A DNA stretch of 64,000 nt from Casuarius casuarius (taxonomy: Eukaryota; Chordata; Aves; Casuariiformes; Casuariidae), in NCBI GenBank assembly GCA_003342895.1, contig PTFA01000412.1, forward strand, positions 186,001-250,000. Reading direction: 5' to 3'. A program made the translations under genes and the position numbers. The notes below the pieces were generated by a model that saw nothing but the letters and a program-made list of their open reading frames with translations, searched no databases and was not told the origin of the DNA. Shown piece by piece: positions 14,691 to 28,140 of the stretch (positions are counted from its first letter, which is position 1; each line of letters opens with the position of its first letter).

Positions 14691-17039
14691 TCAAACACCT
14701 CCTCCCAACTGTAATTAGTTGATAATCTGTAAGAGCACAGGGATGTTGCAAGTCTGGAAAGCTGGAGTAGCTTCCAGTAATCAAAGAACTTGTGATAATA
14801 GTTGAACCCTCCTGAACCTAAGCCCATTGTTCTTTCTGCTTTCTGAAGTCTGCTTCAGATACCACAAATCCTCATCTCCATCAGTTTTGGAAAAATGCTA
14901 CTGTCCAATTCCAACGAACCAAATAAGCACATAAGGAAGAACCTTCAGATCAGCTCTAGAGCTCCTCCCTGTAACAGTCCTCAAGCAATTTAAAATTTAA
15001 GATATCTGACACTGGTAAAATGTTAACCTAGTTCTCAATTAAGGTGTAGTGGAGCTATTTGTTACCAAGGTGGTGTTTAAAAAACAAAACAAAAAGTAAT
15101 CAGCTTGAGACAGATACCAAGAATATAAATTTTTATTCCAACCACCAAGCATGGCATCAGAAGACTTGCAATAAATAATTATAGAAACAGTTTTGTTGGC
15201 TTTCGTTTCTCAAGGTGTTTGTTTTGTAATTTTAAAAATCCTGAGGCAGTACCAGAAAAAAAATATTTTAACAAGTCTGTTTTCTGCCAGCTATGGATCA
15301 TCTGATAAACCAACTTTTAAGCCACAAAAGCGCTTATTTTGTTCCATTAAAATCTTATACTAAGGGGGAGACAAATTACAAACATTCATTAATACTGACT
15401 TTTACTGTATTGCATGTAAAACATACAGAATAATATACAGAATTAACAATTTATTTTCACTTTAAAACTCAGTTGATGCTAGCAGCTTTTATGCTGTTTA
15501 GATAGTCTGTGTTACAGTGTTTGGGTGCCTGAAGTTTAATAGGGCTAAACTGCAGCTCTGAATGTCCCCTTTGAACTGTCAGTATCTAATAGCAGGACCT
15601 CAGTGTTGCCACGTAACAAGTGGATCTTTTCAAACAAGCTGGATTTATGACTGTCTTCTGCCCAGCTTCATACCACAAGTCTGACCAATATGGTCCTGAA
15701 CAGCACATGTGAAAGCCTCTTCTTTGCAGATTACTTTTACTGTTCAGGTTTTTACTCTACAGAGGAGGATTTGTACAAACTGCTAGCATAAGTACAGCTA
15801 TCAAGACAGCATTTTAACTACTCTGATCATCAGGCATCATACAAAAACTTCATTGTGAAGCAGTTATGAACAGCAAACAAACCATACTTCCAATGCAAGC
15901 TCAAACCAGCAGAATTAAAGAAAAAAATGCAGCTATGTCTTGTTAACTACAGTTACCATTCCCACAAATACTGTACTTTACAAACTATGCATTATTCTTC
16001 ATACCGACCCCTAACAATGCCAGGCTTCCATAATCTAACAGTCCTGAATACAATGAACAAAGCACAGTCCCCCAAAGCTCTATCAGTAAAAGGACAAGCA
16101 TACAAAAATGCAGTCATCTTGGTGTGCAAGACAGATGCTAATATAAAACACATACTGACAGGGACAGAAACAGAAGGTAAGTGCTATAAGGTGTTTTAAG
16201 TTTTCACTTGCTTTCCAGGGATAGTTATCTGCTGCATACAGCAATCCTAAATGCCTCAGCAACTAAATTCTGTACAGTAAAACTAAATTTGTTTTATTTC
16301 AGCAGTTTCTGAAGAGTAAAAATGACATTTTCTTGAGGCAGAGGTTGTGTGTTATATTTTGATGGTGTTTAAAATTCTTTCAGTGCCACAAGTATGATTA
16401 GACTTGATAGTTCCCTTTTTAAAATTCATTAAAGCTGCAAATTCTGAATGACTGCAAGGAAGTGCAGTGCTCAGATCCCAACTGAATGTCATGAATTTTG
16501 GCACACTTGAGTAAGAAAGCCCAACCTACATCCGTAAATACATTATGAGCAGAAGTAATACATATTTAACATCAGGCAGGTTGCAAAGGAGTCTATCATT
16601 AGCTGAGTGCCATACACTAAGAATATGACAGATATGGTATATTAAAATACTCAATAAAAAAGTTAGGAGAGGAAGACTAGGCTGTTGAAGTAAATTAAAA
16701 TAGTTTGATTAAATCACTTACTAGATGCTTCCTGATGTCTAAATTACTGACGAAATACTAGCATAAAACTATGCTAGAGATCTCTACCATGTATTATTAA
16801 TGGCTCATCTAATAGTGGGTATTCTGGTATTTTTATTCATTGCTTCGGACTTTAAGCAAGCAACACTTAAGTCATCAAAAAACAATACTATAAGCACAAG
16901 CTATCATAAAGTAGTATGTTCCCAGTAATGTCATAAATGCAAGCTCAGTGCACCAAACCCAAAATTTTCCTGCTTTCACTGCATCATCTGTCAAGCATCA
17001 TTTGTTTCTTCAACAATACAAACAATTCTTCACAGCATA

Positions 17040-17215
17040 ACATTAACCCCCAGTTGATGAGAATTAAAGATTGGAATTAACAGGAGGGAGCTTAATAGAA
17101 AACTACCTGAAACAATTGGTAGAACCTGGAACACCCTGATGTTTTCAAAAGCAGTTAAAAGTTACAAGATCTATGACTTCTTGATACCACTTTTAATTTC
17201 AAAAATTCTATGGTA
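17040..17215 (+). mobile_element. Possible diverged CR1-like 3' fragment
   Basis: The words tggtagaacctggaacaccc and, later, tttcaaaaattctatggtag recall the order of motifs near CR1 3' ends (a CAGCCTGCC-like block, TTCAAGGT, then ATTCTATGA). The match is loose and could be chance. Confidence 0.25.
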
Positions 17216-18459
17216 GAAAAAAAAATTGTCTTTACCTTAACTTTGGAATACATTCAAGACAGTGACTTTTTTTTTAAAAAAGTCAAAAGTTAATATTTTC
17301 TATGATTTCCTCTAATTAGATGCCATCAGCATAGTCTTAGGATTGGAAGAAAATGTTTCCTTTCATACCCATCTGACTCTTGTTTCTAATCACTTCAGAC
17401 CAGTGCTCATTAGAAAACCTGTCAAGCACAGTAACTCAGTTCAACGTGTATTTCAAAGGGCTTTCAGGCACGCCAAGAGGTTTTAACATTCCATTCTCAC
17501 TTAAATGTGCAAGATCTGTGGAGCAACAACAAAAAGGCCTAAATCCTCAAAAGGAAAGTAATTTTCATTGTTAGTGTTTTCTAAGTTACATTTGTACAAG
17601 AGAAATAAGAATGTTAACTGGCAGCGTTAAAATGCAGAGAAATTGGTCAAACTGGAATTTCAGACAGTAGGATTAGTTTCTGGTTTCATAAATTGTATAA
17701 ACAAATCGTATGACATGCAAAGACTGGGAAATCATAAACATATTTTTGTACCACACTGGTATTACATTTAAGAACTGTGGTCTATTTAAGACATGAATTC
17801 AGTTTTATTTTATCTGTTGATTCAGTGACAGCAATCAAAAGAGTCACAGCTCAAGTACTGGCCAGTCTGCCTTTGCTAGCAATCTGAAAAGATTAAGGGG
17901 CTACTGGTTAAAGAACAGATACGAACAAAGTATTTCCTGCAGAAAACGTGGACCAATAAGACTATAAAAATCACATCACCCAACAGCTGCACAACTCAGA
18001 TCAATATATTGCTCTCTTCAGCAACTGCACCTTTGCAGTAAAAATATATGCAAGATACATAGATATAGTATATACCAAGAAACTACAAATGTATGTGTAT
18101 ACAGTAATTTCATTGTGTATGTGCACCTGGCAGACAAGAGTGGATTTTAACCCGTTTTACTGGGAAGCATCAATTGCTTTCCGAGGTACATCCAAAGGTT
18201 AAGTTTTATTTAAATTTTCAGTTTAATACAACACTTTATCCTCATTTCAGCCATTGTTGTAACTTTTAGTCACAAGTCAGGCTACCAGATATATTTTTAA
18301 AAGAGGCAGGTTTAATTCAGCTAGTCTAGCAAGACAGGCACTGAAGTTTGGATACACAATTTTCGATGCCTCAAAATTGAAAGCAGAAATGCAAGATTTC
18401 TAACTCTTATTCACCACAATCACTATCAAAACTTATTCATACCACTTATTCATTGCCAA

Positions 18460-18800
18460 GTGTGCAAAATAAGAGACGAGGCCCTCATGCGGCCCGGCGG
18501 GGTGACGCTTCTCCCCCGGTTTCGCCCTCTGCCCGGCGCCCTTGGGGCTCCTCGCCGAGCTCCCACCAGCATTCCGGCGGCATTCTCCGCAGCGGGCAGC
18601 CGGTTCCCATGGCGACGGCTTTGTCAGCGCCACGGAGTTCATGCACAGAGCTGAAGGACTTGCATCATATGTTAGCGATGCCTCTCCTCGATTCCCTCGG
18701 CTTCTTCCCCCAAGATTTTGAGACGGTGGCGGCCAGTCTTCTAACCCTGTTAGAAGTCGAGATGATTACTCGAACGGAGAGCCGGAAACCACCTTTTTGG
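18460..18800. promoter_or_regulatory. Isolated CpG-rich block inside PALS1 intron
   Basis: About 340 bases with many CpG dinucleotides and high GC, surrounded by AT-rich sequence. It contains ATGGCGACGG-type and, on the minus strand, GCCGTCGCCATGG-type words that resemble 5'-UTR/start contexts. It lies between the main CpG island and the PALS1 start codon, so an alternative first exon or internal promoter for PALS1 is possible. Open frames crossing it (130 codons plus, 69 codons minus) show no domain I recognise. A small retrocopy of an unidentified GC-rich transcript is another option. Confidence 0.45.
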
Positions 18801-20417
18801 GGGGGTTGCATCGAGTTCAGTCATCAGATGACTAAAATCACATAGTAAGTAGCAGTAACGATGCCAATAAAACCTCTAAAGAAGAGTATATAAACTATCT
18901 GTTCTCTTTCAATCATTTGAAAAGACTCAAAGCCTCGATGACTCAGATGAGTGAAACAAGTTTAAGAGATATATAGGATACACCACAGCAGATTACTTTT
19001 AATAATACATTTTAGCTATGTTCAGTCTAAAGAAATTAATGCTCATTAAAATAAGCACAATCCAAACTTCAAGAAATCGAACAGGTGATTTTTTTTAAAA
19101 AGATATAATACAGCATTCACAATTGGTCGTGGTGGGGAACACTTAAATCTTGTCTAAATTCTTATTCTCTGTGCAAGTCACATCTTGCATGTGCTATTAG
19201 CAACAATCTGTGATTAAAGGAGCTCACTGTCGAGACACTAATCTGTTAAAGGTGATAGCACAGGTCAAGCAAAACCACTGAACAAGAAACTTCAGTCTTA
19301 TCAAATCTGACTTCCCACTGTGGTATAAATACTTTTGTCTCAGTTCTACTAATAATTAAAATACTTCCCAGTTTGACCGAGATTAAAAAACAATTATTGA
19401 CAACACTAGCAGTAAACATCCTAGTTTATACGGTGATAGTTGCCTTTGTTTTAAATATACCATGGCGCTTACACATCAGTATTGTTTATTTTGTAATTTT
19501 TACACCAAATAAAAAGACATGAGGGGTAGAAACTTCTAGCTGAGGTGACTGCAGGTGAAGCAGGGAGAGGCAATGACAACAGAAACATACCAGAAGCAGG
19601 CATCAAGATACATCTAGACAGAAAACTTAGACTTTTGCCAAGATCATTTTTAAATGCAATAAAATACTATTTGAGTTTTGTTTATATTTTGCTATCCTGT
19701 GTCATCAGTAAAGCTCTTACCTAGCTTAACCCCTTTTGATCACTTACCAACAACTCTCAGCACTTAAGAGCTAAATTCTTCTTTAGGTGAACAATACAGC
19801 AGAGGGCAGTCTCTACACTGATTAGAGAAAAAATAAAGAAACACATGCCATTTCAAAAAGTAGCCCATGGAAATGATCAAGGTTACAGCTCATTAAGTAG
19901 TCCAACACCCACAGTACCCCCAAAACACAACATATTTATGATCATAGCATTCTCTGATGGCTTAGAGTAATAGGCCAGAACTATGCATACATCTGAATAC
20001 ACAGCTCTGATGATGTCTTTAACGCCATCAAACCCTGCTCTACAAGAAACTTGGATATATTTCAAAGAGATGAGAGCGGATGACAACGCGGATGTCTAGC
20101 AGCTGCAGTAAAAAGATGATACAACAGTGAAAGAAAGAACTACCTTTACTTAGCATTTACTCCAGATGTTTAGAAAACCTTAAAGGATAACAAATGAAGA
20201 GTGAAGAAATTCCTAGAATTCCAGGGCATGTTAACAGATCTCAGAGGACAGCCAGAAGCATGATAACAAGACAGTCACTTCTTATCACCTATCCACAGAC
20301 AGTTAAGACTTCAGACTTCATTGTCTAAGAAGTAAACATGCCTCCTCTTGTTTGAAACTGTGGTCATATTCTCTGTGAAATTAAAAGTACTGCTGCTATT
20401 TCAGCTCTCTAGTAAGG

Positions 20418-20418
<1 letters not shown>

Positions 20419-20455
<37 letters not shown>

Positions 20456-20522
20456 CTTTTTTTTTTTTTTTTTTCTTTTTTTTTTTTTTTTCCCCCCACC
20501 CCCCCCTTTTTTTTTTTTTTTA
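20419..20522. repeat. Poly(T) tract with C-rich interruption
   Basis: About 100 bases of nearly pure T, broken by aaattc and by a short tccccccacccccccc segment. On the minus strand it reads as poly(A). It could be an expanded retroposon tail or a slippage-prone assembly region; no retrocopy body was recognised next to it. Confidence 0.9.
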
Positions 20523-23500
20523 ACATTTTTTAATGCCAATGCTTGGCACTGCTTCACTATGCAAAACATAGTATTAAAAGTAAATACTCATGCGTACTAA
20601 TATGTAAATGCCGCTTTCATTTCAGAGAGGAGATGGAATCAAAACTATACCTAATTCCAAATTAAATTCAAGATACAGTGTTCCATAACTTACATCTCAT
20701 CTGACATTCAAAATAATATAAAATGACATTAGTTTAATTCTCCACAGTAAGTTGTTCTTCAGTCATACATACAATACTCCGGAGAAAGAAAAATTTCTTC
20801 CTTTGTACCCAGTGAATCTGGCATACACATTTTGAAACATCATTTAAAGAAAAGGCAAAGACACACATTCCCTGCAGGATTTCATCCAAAAATTCTTAAC
20901 TGTTAACTATCCAGTTCAGCAGTCTTCAAAGAGGCAAGATATAGGGACAAAGGCTTTCAACTTTACATGACTGAGCTACAGGCTTTGCAAACACAAAGAG
21001 CAAGGTCTCACTCACAGTATCTATTAAATAACAGACACACGTGCTATCCTCTGTTACAAGGCTGCCTGCTCAGGACTGTCCTTCCAACTTTTTTGGCAAT
21101 ATTATCTGAATGGGTGAGAGCACAGTGATTTTTCAAAAATTACCGCCTTTAATGCTTTAACCTGATTAGCCCTGTCAGTCATTAGTCATACTAGTCAGTG
21201 ACCTGAAAAATAAAAAATAAGATTTTCTACCAACATTTTTCTCTGACCACAAAACTGAAGACTTCAGAACAGCGAAATTCTGAAACTTAGAACATAAAAT
21301 ACAAAACTATGACTGATGATCTTAGAGAGCTCAGTCACTCGTGCACCACAAACTCTGAACAAGACTTCATTTGAGCTCTTTTACTATGATCTGCCCAAGT
21401 TATTTACAGGAAAATCACATAAACTGTTTTAGACCTCCAGGTCTGCGATGTCACAAGAGTTTTTCATTCCCACACTGATCTGAGATATGGCGACAGAACC
21501 ACTGAGTAAAATCACAAACAACTTGCTGCATAAATTTCAGAAGTTTTCCTCTGAAAGATTTTTACTTCATAACCACAGCCCCCTGAAGTTTCCTCTTTTC
21601 TAATTAACATGACTTGCTTTTTTCTGCAGGATGCCCTAAGTGAGGCGTGCTAGCCATGCTCTGAATGTTACAGTCTGGTCTACGATGCTCATTTCAGGAC
21701 TGTTACTATGCGTAGTTGTAGTGTTAGAGAAAGCAGACAGAAACCCCTGCTAACACAGGAAAACTATATTACATGCCTGTTTTTTTTGATCATGCTATAA
21801 GGCAAGAATACCAAACAAACTTAGAGCACCTAGTAGCCTGAAACACAGGTCATGAAGAAAACCTGTAGAAAAATATTTTTAGAGAAAGTATTAGCAAAAT
21901 TCCACTGTAAGATGTGGAAACAGTATGCTCTGTAAATAATCTGCATTATTAGACTCCATAATAAAAATACATGGGAAAGCTTCACAAAAGCTATAAAAAC
22001 CTAACATTTGAGGCCTTTTGTAGCTTATAAAAACAGCTTCTTTTTCTCTTCTATTAAATGCAAATGGACTCTTGGGCCTAATTTTAACAATCAGCCAAAC
22101 TGAGATAAAGCCCTGATGGAAACATACCCACTTCTGCAAACCCTATGCAAAAACATAAACACTATGGCTGCAGGGCTCTTTCATAGCTCAACTCTTTTGC
22201 CAAGGCAAAGAAACTATATTCAGTTTCTGAGGCCTTCTTAAAGCAGATGTTTTTATTCACAAAACATTAGGAAATTGTGATAAACTCAAAAAGAAACGCA
22301 AGATCCACTCCCATACGATAGCTCAGAGTTACAAACTAACTTCATATGTATTGGTGCAATAGTCCTGCACAGAAAACTAACTAATCATTGGAGCTGTTGA
22401 ACTAAAATATAAAACATCACTATAGAAGTCAGCAAAAAACACTGCTAAGCTAGATGATTCAAGTCCCTCCACAGCACTCTCAAACCAGCTCTAAGGAAAA
22501 AAGATTGAACAACTTGAAAGCCGGAATTCAGGAGAAATATCTCTGCTCAGGATTGTGGAACAACTCTTCTAGTGTAATCGACTTAGTATTTCCTCTCAAT
22601 TCCTTACACTAATCAAGCTGAAGAAGATTCCTCAAAGAGTAGCATTGAAAACCCGTGTTTAAAAACAAACTTTTCCTTTTTTGGCAACATCTATAAGCTT
22701 TCTTCTCACCCTCAATTTGAGGGTTGAAAGCTGAAGACTGAATTTCTGTTCCTTATACAAAAATTTCTCATTATTCATCTTGAATATTCTGTGCCAGTGA
22801 AATGGATAAACGATGAAAGGTATGTTAATCTATACTTTACACTTACTTATATTAACTAGAACACAATCACTCTCTCACAGAAGTATAACATTTGCCCAAT
22901 CATTAAAACCTTCCGAAATGTTTGACAACTAAATCTAGCGCCATACACACATATGCCTACTATTTATCCATTGCAATAATTATCAACCAGCAATGAAAAT
23001 TTTTACAGCAAGAAAAAAATAGAAATTGCAATTCAGGAATGGCCAGTTTGTCCTCCTAGTTTTCCGAACAAAGTCAAAATTCACTAATTTGCCCCAGTTT
23101 ACCTTTCACACATACCTTTCACTGTTATAACAACTGAAACAAATAAGTTTCTCAACAGAAAAGTAGACAAGACATTACATATTTGGACATTGCTTCTACC
23201 CGAAACGATTGTGCATAAAAATTAAGTTAAATCAAAACTGAATGGATGCAGGGCAATGAATCATTTACATAAGAGACAAAGTTTTCCTCTTGGTGCCATT
23301 GTTAGATCTGAGCAATTCAGGTATTTCATAATAGGAAAACGTGAAGAAGGAAAGAACAGCTCCAAGCTGTGAACGCAGGATATCTTTGCATTTCACCACT
23401 CAATGAAGTAAGCTGTATCGGTATTACACAAAAGGGCATTAAACATTAAGAATATATTTGAAAAAGTTATTGAGCAATACTTCAAGAAATCAATCACACA

Positions 23501-26500
23501 CCCAACCCCTTGTACAAACTTAATCTCCTAGTATTTGTTTAAGTTCTACATACCAGCAATGCAAACATGTTTATGTGCGTTACACCAACACAGCTTAAAT
23601 CTCTTAAAAAATAACAAAAAACCCCCGAACCCGTACCTCCTCTCACCCTCCTCCCCAGCCAAAAGAAAAAGAAAACACCACCCCCACACCTTTATTGTCA
23701 CGCCAGTATGTATAACTCTTACTCCTTAAGTACTTCTGAATCAGAAAGTAAAAACTCAGTGTTCACAGAAATAATCCTGTTGACAAACTTAAAATGAAGT
23801 CAATATACAGCCACTTTAGGTAGCAGTCTTCAGTAATCATTGTTAAGTTTCATTCCAGAAAAGTCATAGCATTGATTCCTTTGGAACAAAGCTATTAGAA
23901 GTTTAAGCTTCATAAGAACACGCTGATGCCATCCAACTGAAGATAGACCACTATTAAATTCAAAACCATAGAGCCAAAAATTCCCATAATTAAGCTTATC
24001 TAAGAGTGTAAGCTGTGTGTTTGGCAGTTCTGCTTTGGGTTAAAGAAAAAAGCCTTGAGGAAATGAGTCTTTAACAGGTTTTACTATATTAATCCTTTGA
24101 ATAAAAAGAACCGCAATACTCTGGGCATAAGGTATCTTTTTGAATTAACATTTTCATATATGTAAAAATATGAGCTTTAAAGTGTAAGTACCACTTTGTA
24201 TCCCTTCAGCAAAATTATGTTCCTGTATGCTGCCCTCACATACAGAGACTACACAGGTAAGTCGTTTTCTACTAGAGGTGAAGACAAATCAGTAATCTAA
24301 CACTAGCCTTACCTACATACTGCATTAGTAACACTTCCTGATACTGAAGCATTCTGGGAAACAAGGTTACAATTATGAAGTTATCTGAAGAAAAATCATT
24401 TACTAAAATTTGCCATAGATGCTAACATTCACCATCATGATGTTTTACATCATTGATTCTGGCAGAGAACAGCCTGAAATATTCTATGCACTTCTATCCC
24501 CAAACTGGCTGGCTTCCCTGCTGTTGCAATACTTCAATTATTGCTCCACAGAACACCACTAACTAGAAGTTGCTTGTAGTATGAATTCTAGATATTGAGA
24601 ATGGATCTTTTTCCATAAGAAAATGAAAATGCAGGAGAAGAAAAAGAAAGGAGTCTAGGACTAAATGATATGAAGAGAAGCTGATAATTGGAGAAATTAA
24701 AGTAATTTTTCATTCAATAATCAGATGAGTAGGAAAGCTGAATGATTCTAAAACCTCCTCCTTGTACTAAAGCAGAATTCATTGTCAAAGGACAAGACTA
24801 AGATGACAAAGCCAACATAGCAAAACTTCTAAGTGGGTACACGGCACAGTGCCAATATCAGCATGTCTATATGCTGCCCTGGAAGCCGCATCTGTCCCTT
24901 CCCTGACTCAGGTGTAAGATATACATGATGAAAATTAAGTTGAAAAGGTTACAGAAGTAGAAATTTGTAACAATCCAGTCTGATGCACCTCCCTTGTAAG
25001 TCACAGGAAAACCAGGAAATTTTGCAGTCAAAACTTGGAATATCACACTAAAGTTGAGTGGCAATGACAACACAATGTCTACTCTCCAGTCATCAGCACA
25101 GTTACCCTAAGGAACAGTCAGTTTTACTGAAGCGGTTTCAGCTGAGAAACTTCATCTGGATCCTAACACTAACACGTTACACATTTGCAGTGTCTGACAT
25201 GCATCAAGGACTCTAGCTATGTGTCCATGCTTCTGCTCAGCAAACCTTGAAAATACCTGGTCTTTTTCTTGCCTAGCAGTTTTGGTTTTTTGAGTTTAGT
25301 TTTCTAAACATACTTTTTGAAGATTTCACAGGAGCATATTCTCACAATGCACTCGAGCAGCAAAGCTGAAAAACTTTCAGATACAGTACACACCACCCAC
25401 CTCTAAACATGCACGTATATCTATGTATCAAAACAATCTCAAGTTACAGCCACTCTTCCCACTTGAGCTGAGGATACGATTTTGCAAGGTAGAGACAGCC
25501 TTCACATTACCCTGAACCCGCTGCCTCACTCTCAACAAGCCAACTTGGTGCAATAAAATGGCAGAAGAAAGAAACCTCCCACTCACAATGGCAAACTGCT
25601 GTAACGTCACATCATCTGTACATACAACTGTCTCAAAATTACTTCATTTGCTCCTTTTGTCACCAGTACAACTGCAATTTTCAATGAGTTACAGATTTGC
25701 AAAAGCTAAAGTGGTACTAGCTCTTACCGGGGCAGACGAGTCAATTTACACTTAACAAATTAGATGAAGTCTGTACAAGAAACTCCACATGCTAGCGTGT
25801 TTAAGTGAAAGAACAAATAAAAGCCAAAACCACTCCAAAAAGGTACTGTGTGATTAGCAACAACGGGTTTAGGAAGAAAGAAACACCCAAAGGTTCAGAG
25901 AGAAAGTAAGAGAATTGCTTACCCTGTATGTCAGATAAAAACCAACACGACGATGAATGTTATCTGCTTTCTCAATCTCAGAACAACTTCACGAATGTGT
26001 CCACTAGGATTAGGACTTCTGAGGCCCGCTTACAAATGGCAAGTCTGGCACTTTGGCTAAAATGAGAATTATAAAATCAATTAGAATGCAACCCGATAAC
26101 ATCATCCAGTGCAAAAAGCTACAATTTAAACAGTATTTTCTTGACATTTATTGCCTCATACTATTTCAAATAATCTGTTGCTAGTAGTACGGAATAACTT
26201 TTAATGATACTTCAGGAATAATGGCAAGGCTGTTCTGTACAGAGCTTTTATAAAAAGACAGACTGCCTAACAATTTTATGAAAAGTATTACATCACATTA
26301 TAGGAAAATGCTTGATCCTTTTTAGTAGAAAGAGATTAAACTGCTCTCTATTAAGATAAATTCATCAACATAAATTATAGAGTTCCAGTTCTCTTTTATG
26401 CAAACAAAAGAAGGCACACCTTCACCTGGAACAGGTTCCACTCATTTTCTTAAGAGAAAAAGAAGAGTCTGAATATCAGCAATATAAGTTACTAGAGATG

Positions 26501-28114
26501 CACAAACACTTTCAAATGAAACAAAGTAAGAAAATACACAAAAGGTATGTAAGATAAGGAACTGCCTACAGAAGCTAAATAGATCACTTTTATTTAAAAG
26601 AGCAACAGGATGTTCAGTAAAAGAGAAAAGAACTGGTTTGCTCACAAAAATAAATTAGTAGCTTACAAAAGTCACAACTTCAAGATTGAGCATAAGACAC
26701 AAAAGCATTCAAATATCTGTGAAAACTGAAGAACACATAGCAGCTACATAATATTGTTAGGGTAATGCTGTTGTCTCCCTTTGTTCCCCAACCCACTGAA
26801 AAAGGGGTGTCAGGACCTCAGACTGTCTTAATTTTTTTTCTAATGAATGAGTAAAGAATCCCTAAAGAATTGGCCAAGTGAGTATAACCAAGAGGTCTGA
26901 CACGACTGCAGGTCAATTAATAAAAGTCTTCTAGCACAGTTTTCAAAGTACCACTCAGGATAATGGCTGAAAAATAAAATATATTTTAAATCCTTAATAA
27001 AAACATTTCATAGTCAGTGTTCCCAGTAAGCAGGAAAGGACTGGGATATTCTGATAATGGTAATGCCTGCAGATATCATTTCAGAAGACAAGACAGACAA
27101 AATTCAAGTGACACTGAAGTACTTGGGTCTGGTACAACCATCAGTGATCTGGAATTAATAAACCATGCTTAATTCAATTTTTGTCTGTACTAAGCTAACT
27201 GCGCTCTCCAAGCTCATGATGGCTTATTAGCTCACACATCTCCATATTAATCATGAGTAAAGAGAAGTAAGAAGGCTCTCAGGCAACAGTCTGCTCCCTC
27301 GCTGACACTCGGGAATGTCCACAGTACAGCTCTGCTGGGTCCTTACCCAGGTCGTAGGCTACTCTCTGGACACCTACCTTAAATTCTCTTACTTACTAGC
27401 AATATATGCAGCTGTTTTTCCTGCAAAGACCATATTGTCTAATTTTGAAGCCCTTTAATATGGTCTTTCAGGCAAAGTCAGGTAAAATGAAAGCACTATC
27501 ATTACAGAACTTTAACTGAGAGACCTGATTAATCAGAGAAGTTCCAGTGCTTGCAAGTATGAATGTTCCAGTAATGCTCAGGTCCACAGGGTGCCACGGT
27601 TCCTTGTTCTTAACTGAAGGAGAAAACATGCTAACATAAGGTTTGAAGTGTCACCTTCTAGGTCAGTAAAATCAGTTTTGTAAATATTTTGATTGTGTTA
27701 TAGTAGGAAGGCTCAAAAAGTAGCAGCAGACGCTGGAGTCCTATATTTTATAGTTGTCAGATGTACAAAAGTGAGTCTTTATGCTTTAGAGCTCACCTAA
27801 GCCTATAAATCAAAGCAGTATAATAATAAAGATATGGTGCAGTATTCATTTTCTAAGAAGCCCTTAACAGCTTGAATAATGCAGTCATTATAGTAAGTTG
27901 CACTGTCTAGAAATCTACAGACACTAACCCAGCAGGGTTAAGCAGGGTTAGTACTGAACAGCACTACTACCTTACATGGAAATATACTGAAAAAAGCTCC
28001 TCTGATGACTGTTCTAATGCCTTACAGACAGAGGTTCTTCACTAGCTGTCTGCACATGGCTTTCTCTCCTACCACCCCTCTGGGCACTTGTTACATGCGT
28101 TCTGTGCGACGAGA

Positions 28115-28140
28115 AAAGGGGGGGGGCGGGGGGGGGAGAA
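28115..28140. repeat. G-rich run
   Basis: A string of G with single C/A interruptions (gggggggcggggggggg), capable in principle of forming a G-quadruplex on the plus strand. Confidence 0.8.

Larger units (their letters stand above)
11748..18450 (-). other. PALS1: PALS1 5' intron (left part) and leader region
   Basis: Sequence upstream of the start-codon exon. It is AT-rich, with an A/C low-complexity tract at 14555-14690 and a possible CR1 scrap at 17040-17215. No coding exon is supported. Short open frames are unremarkable. Confidence 0.75.

Noticed and set aside
14412..14827. Gly/Phe/Val-rich minus-strand frames
   Set aside because: Translation of an A/C low-complexity tract.
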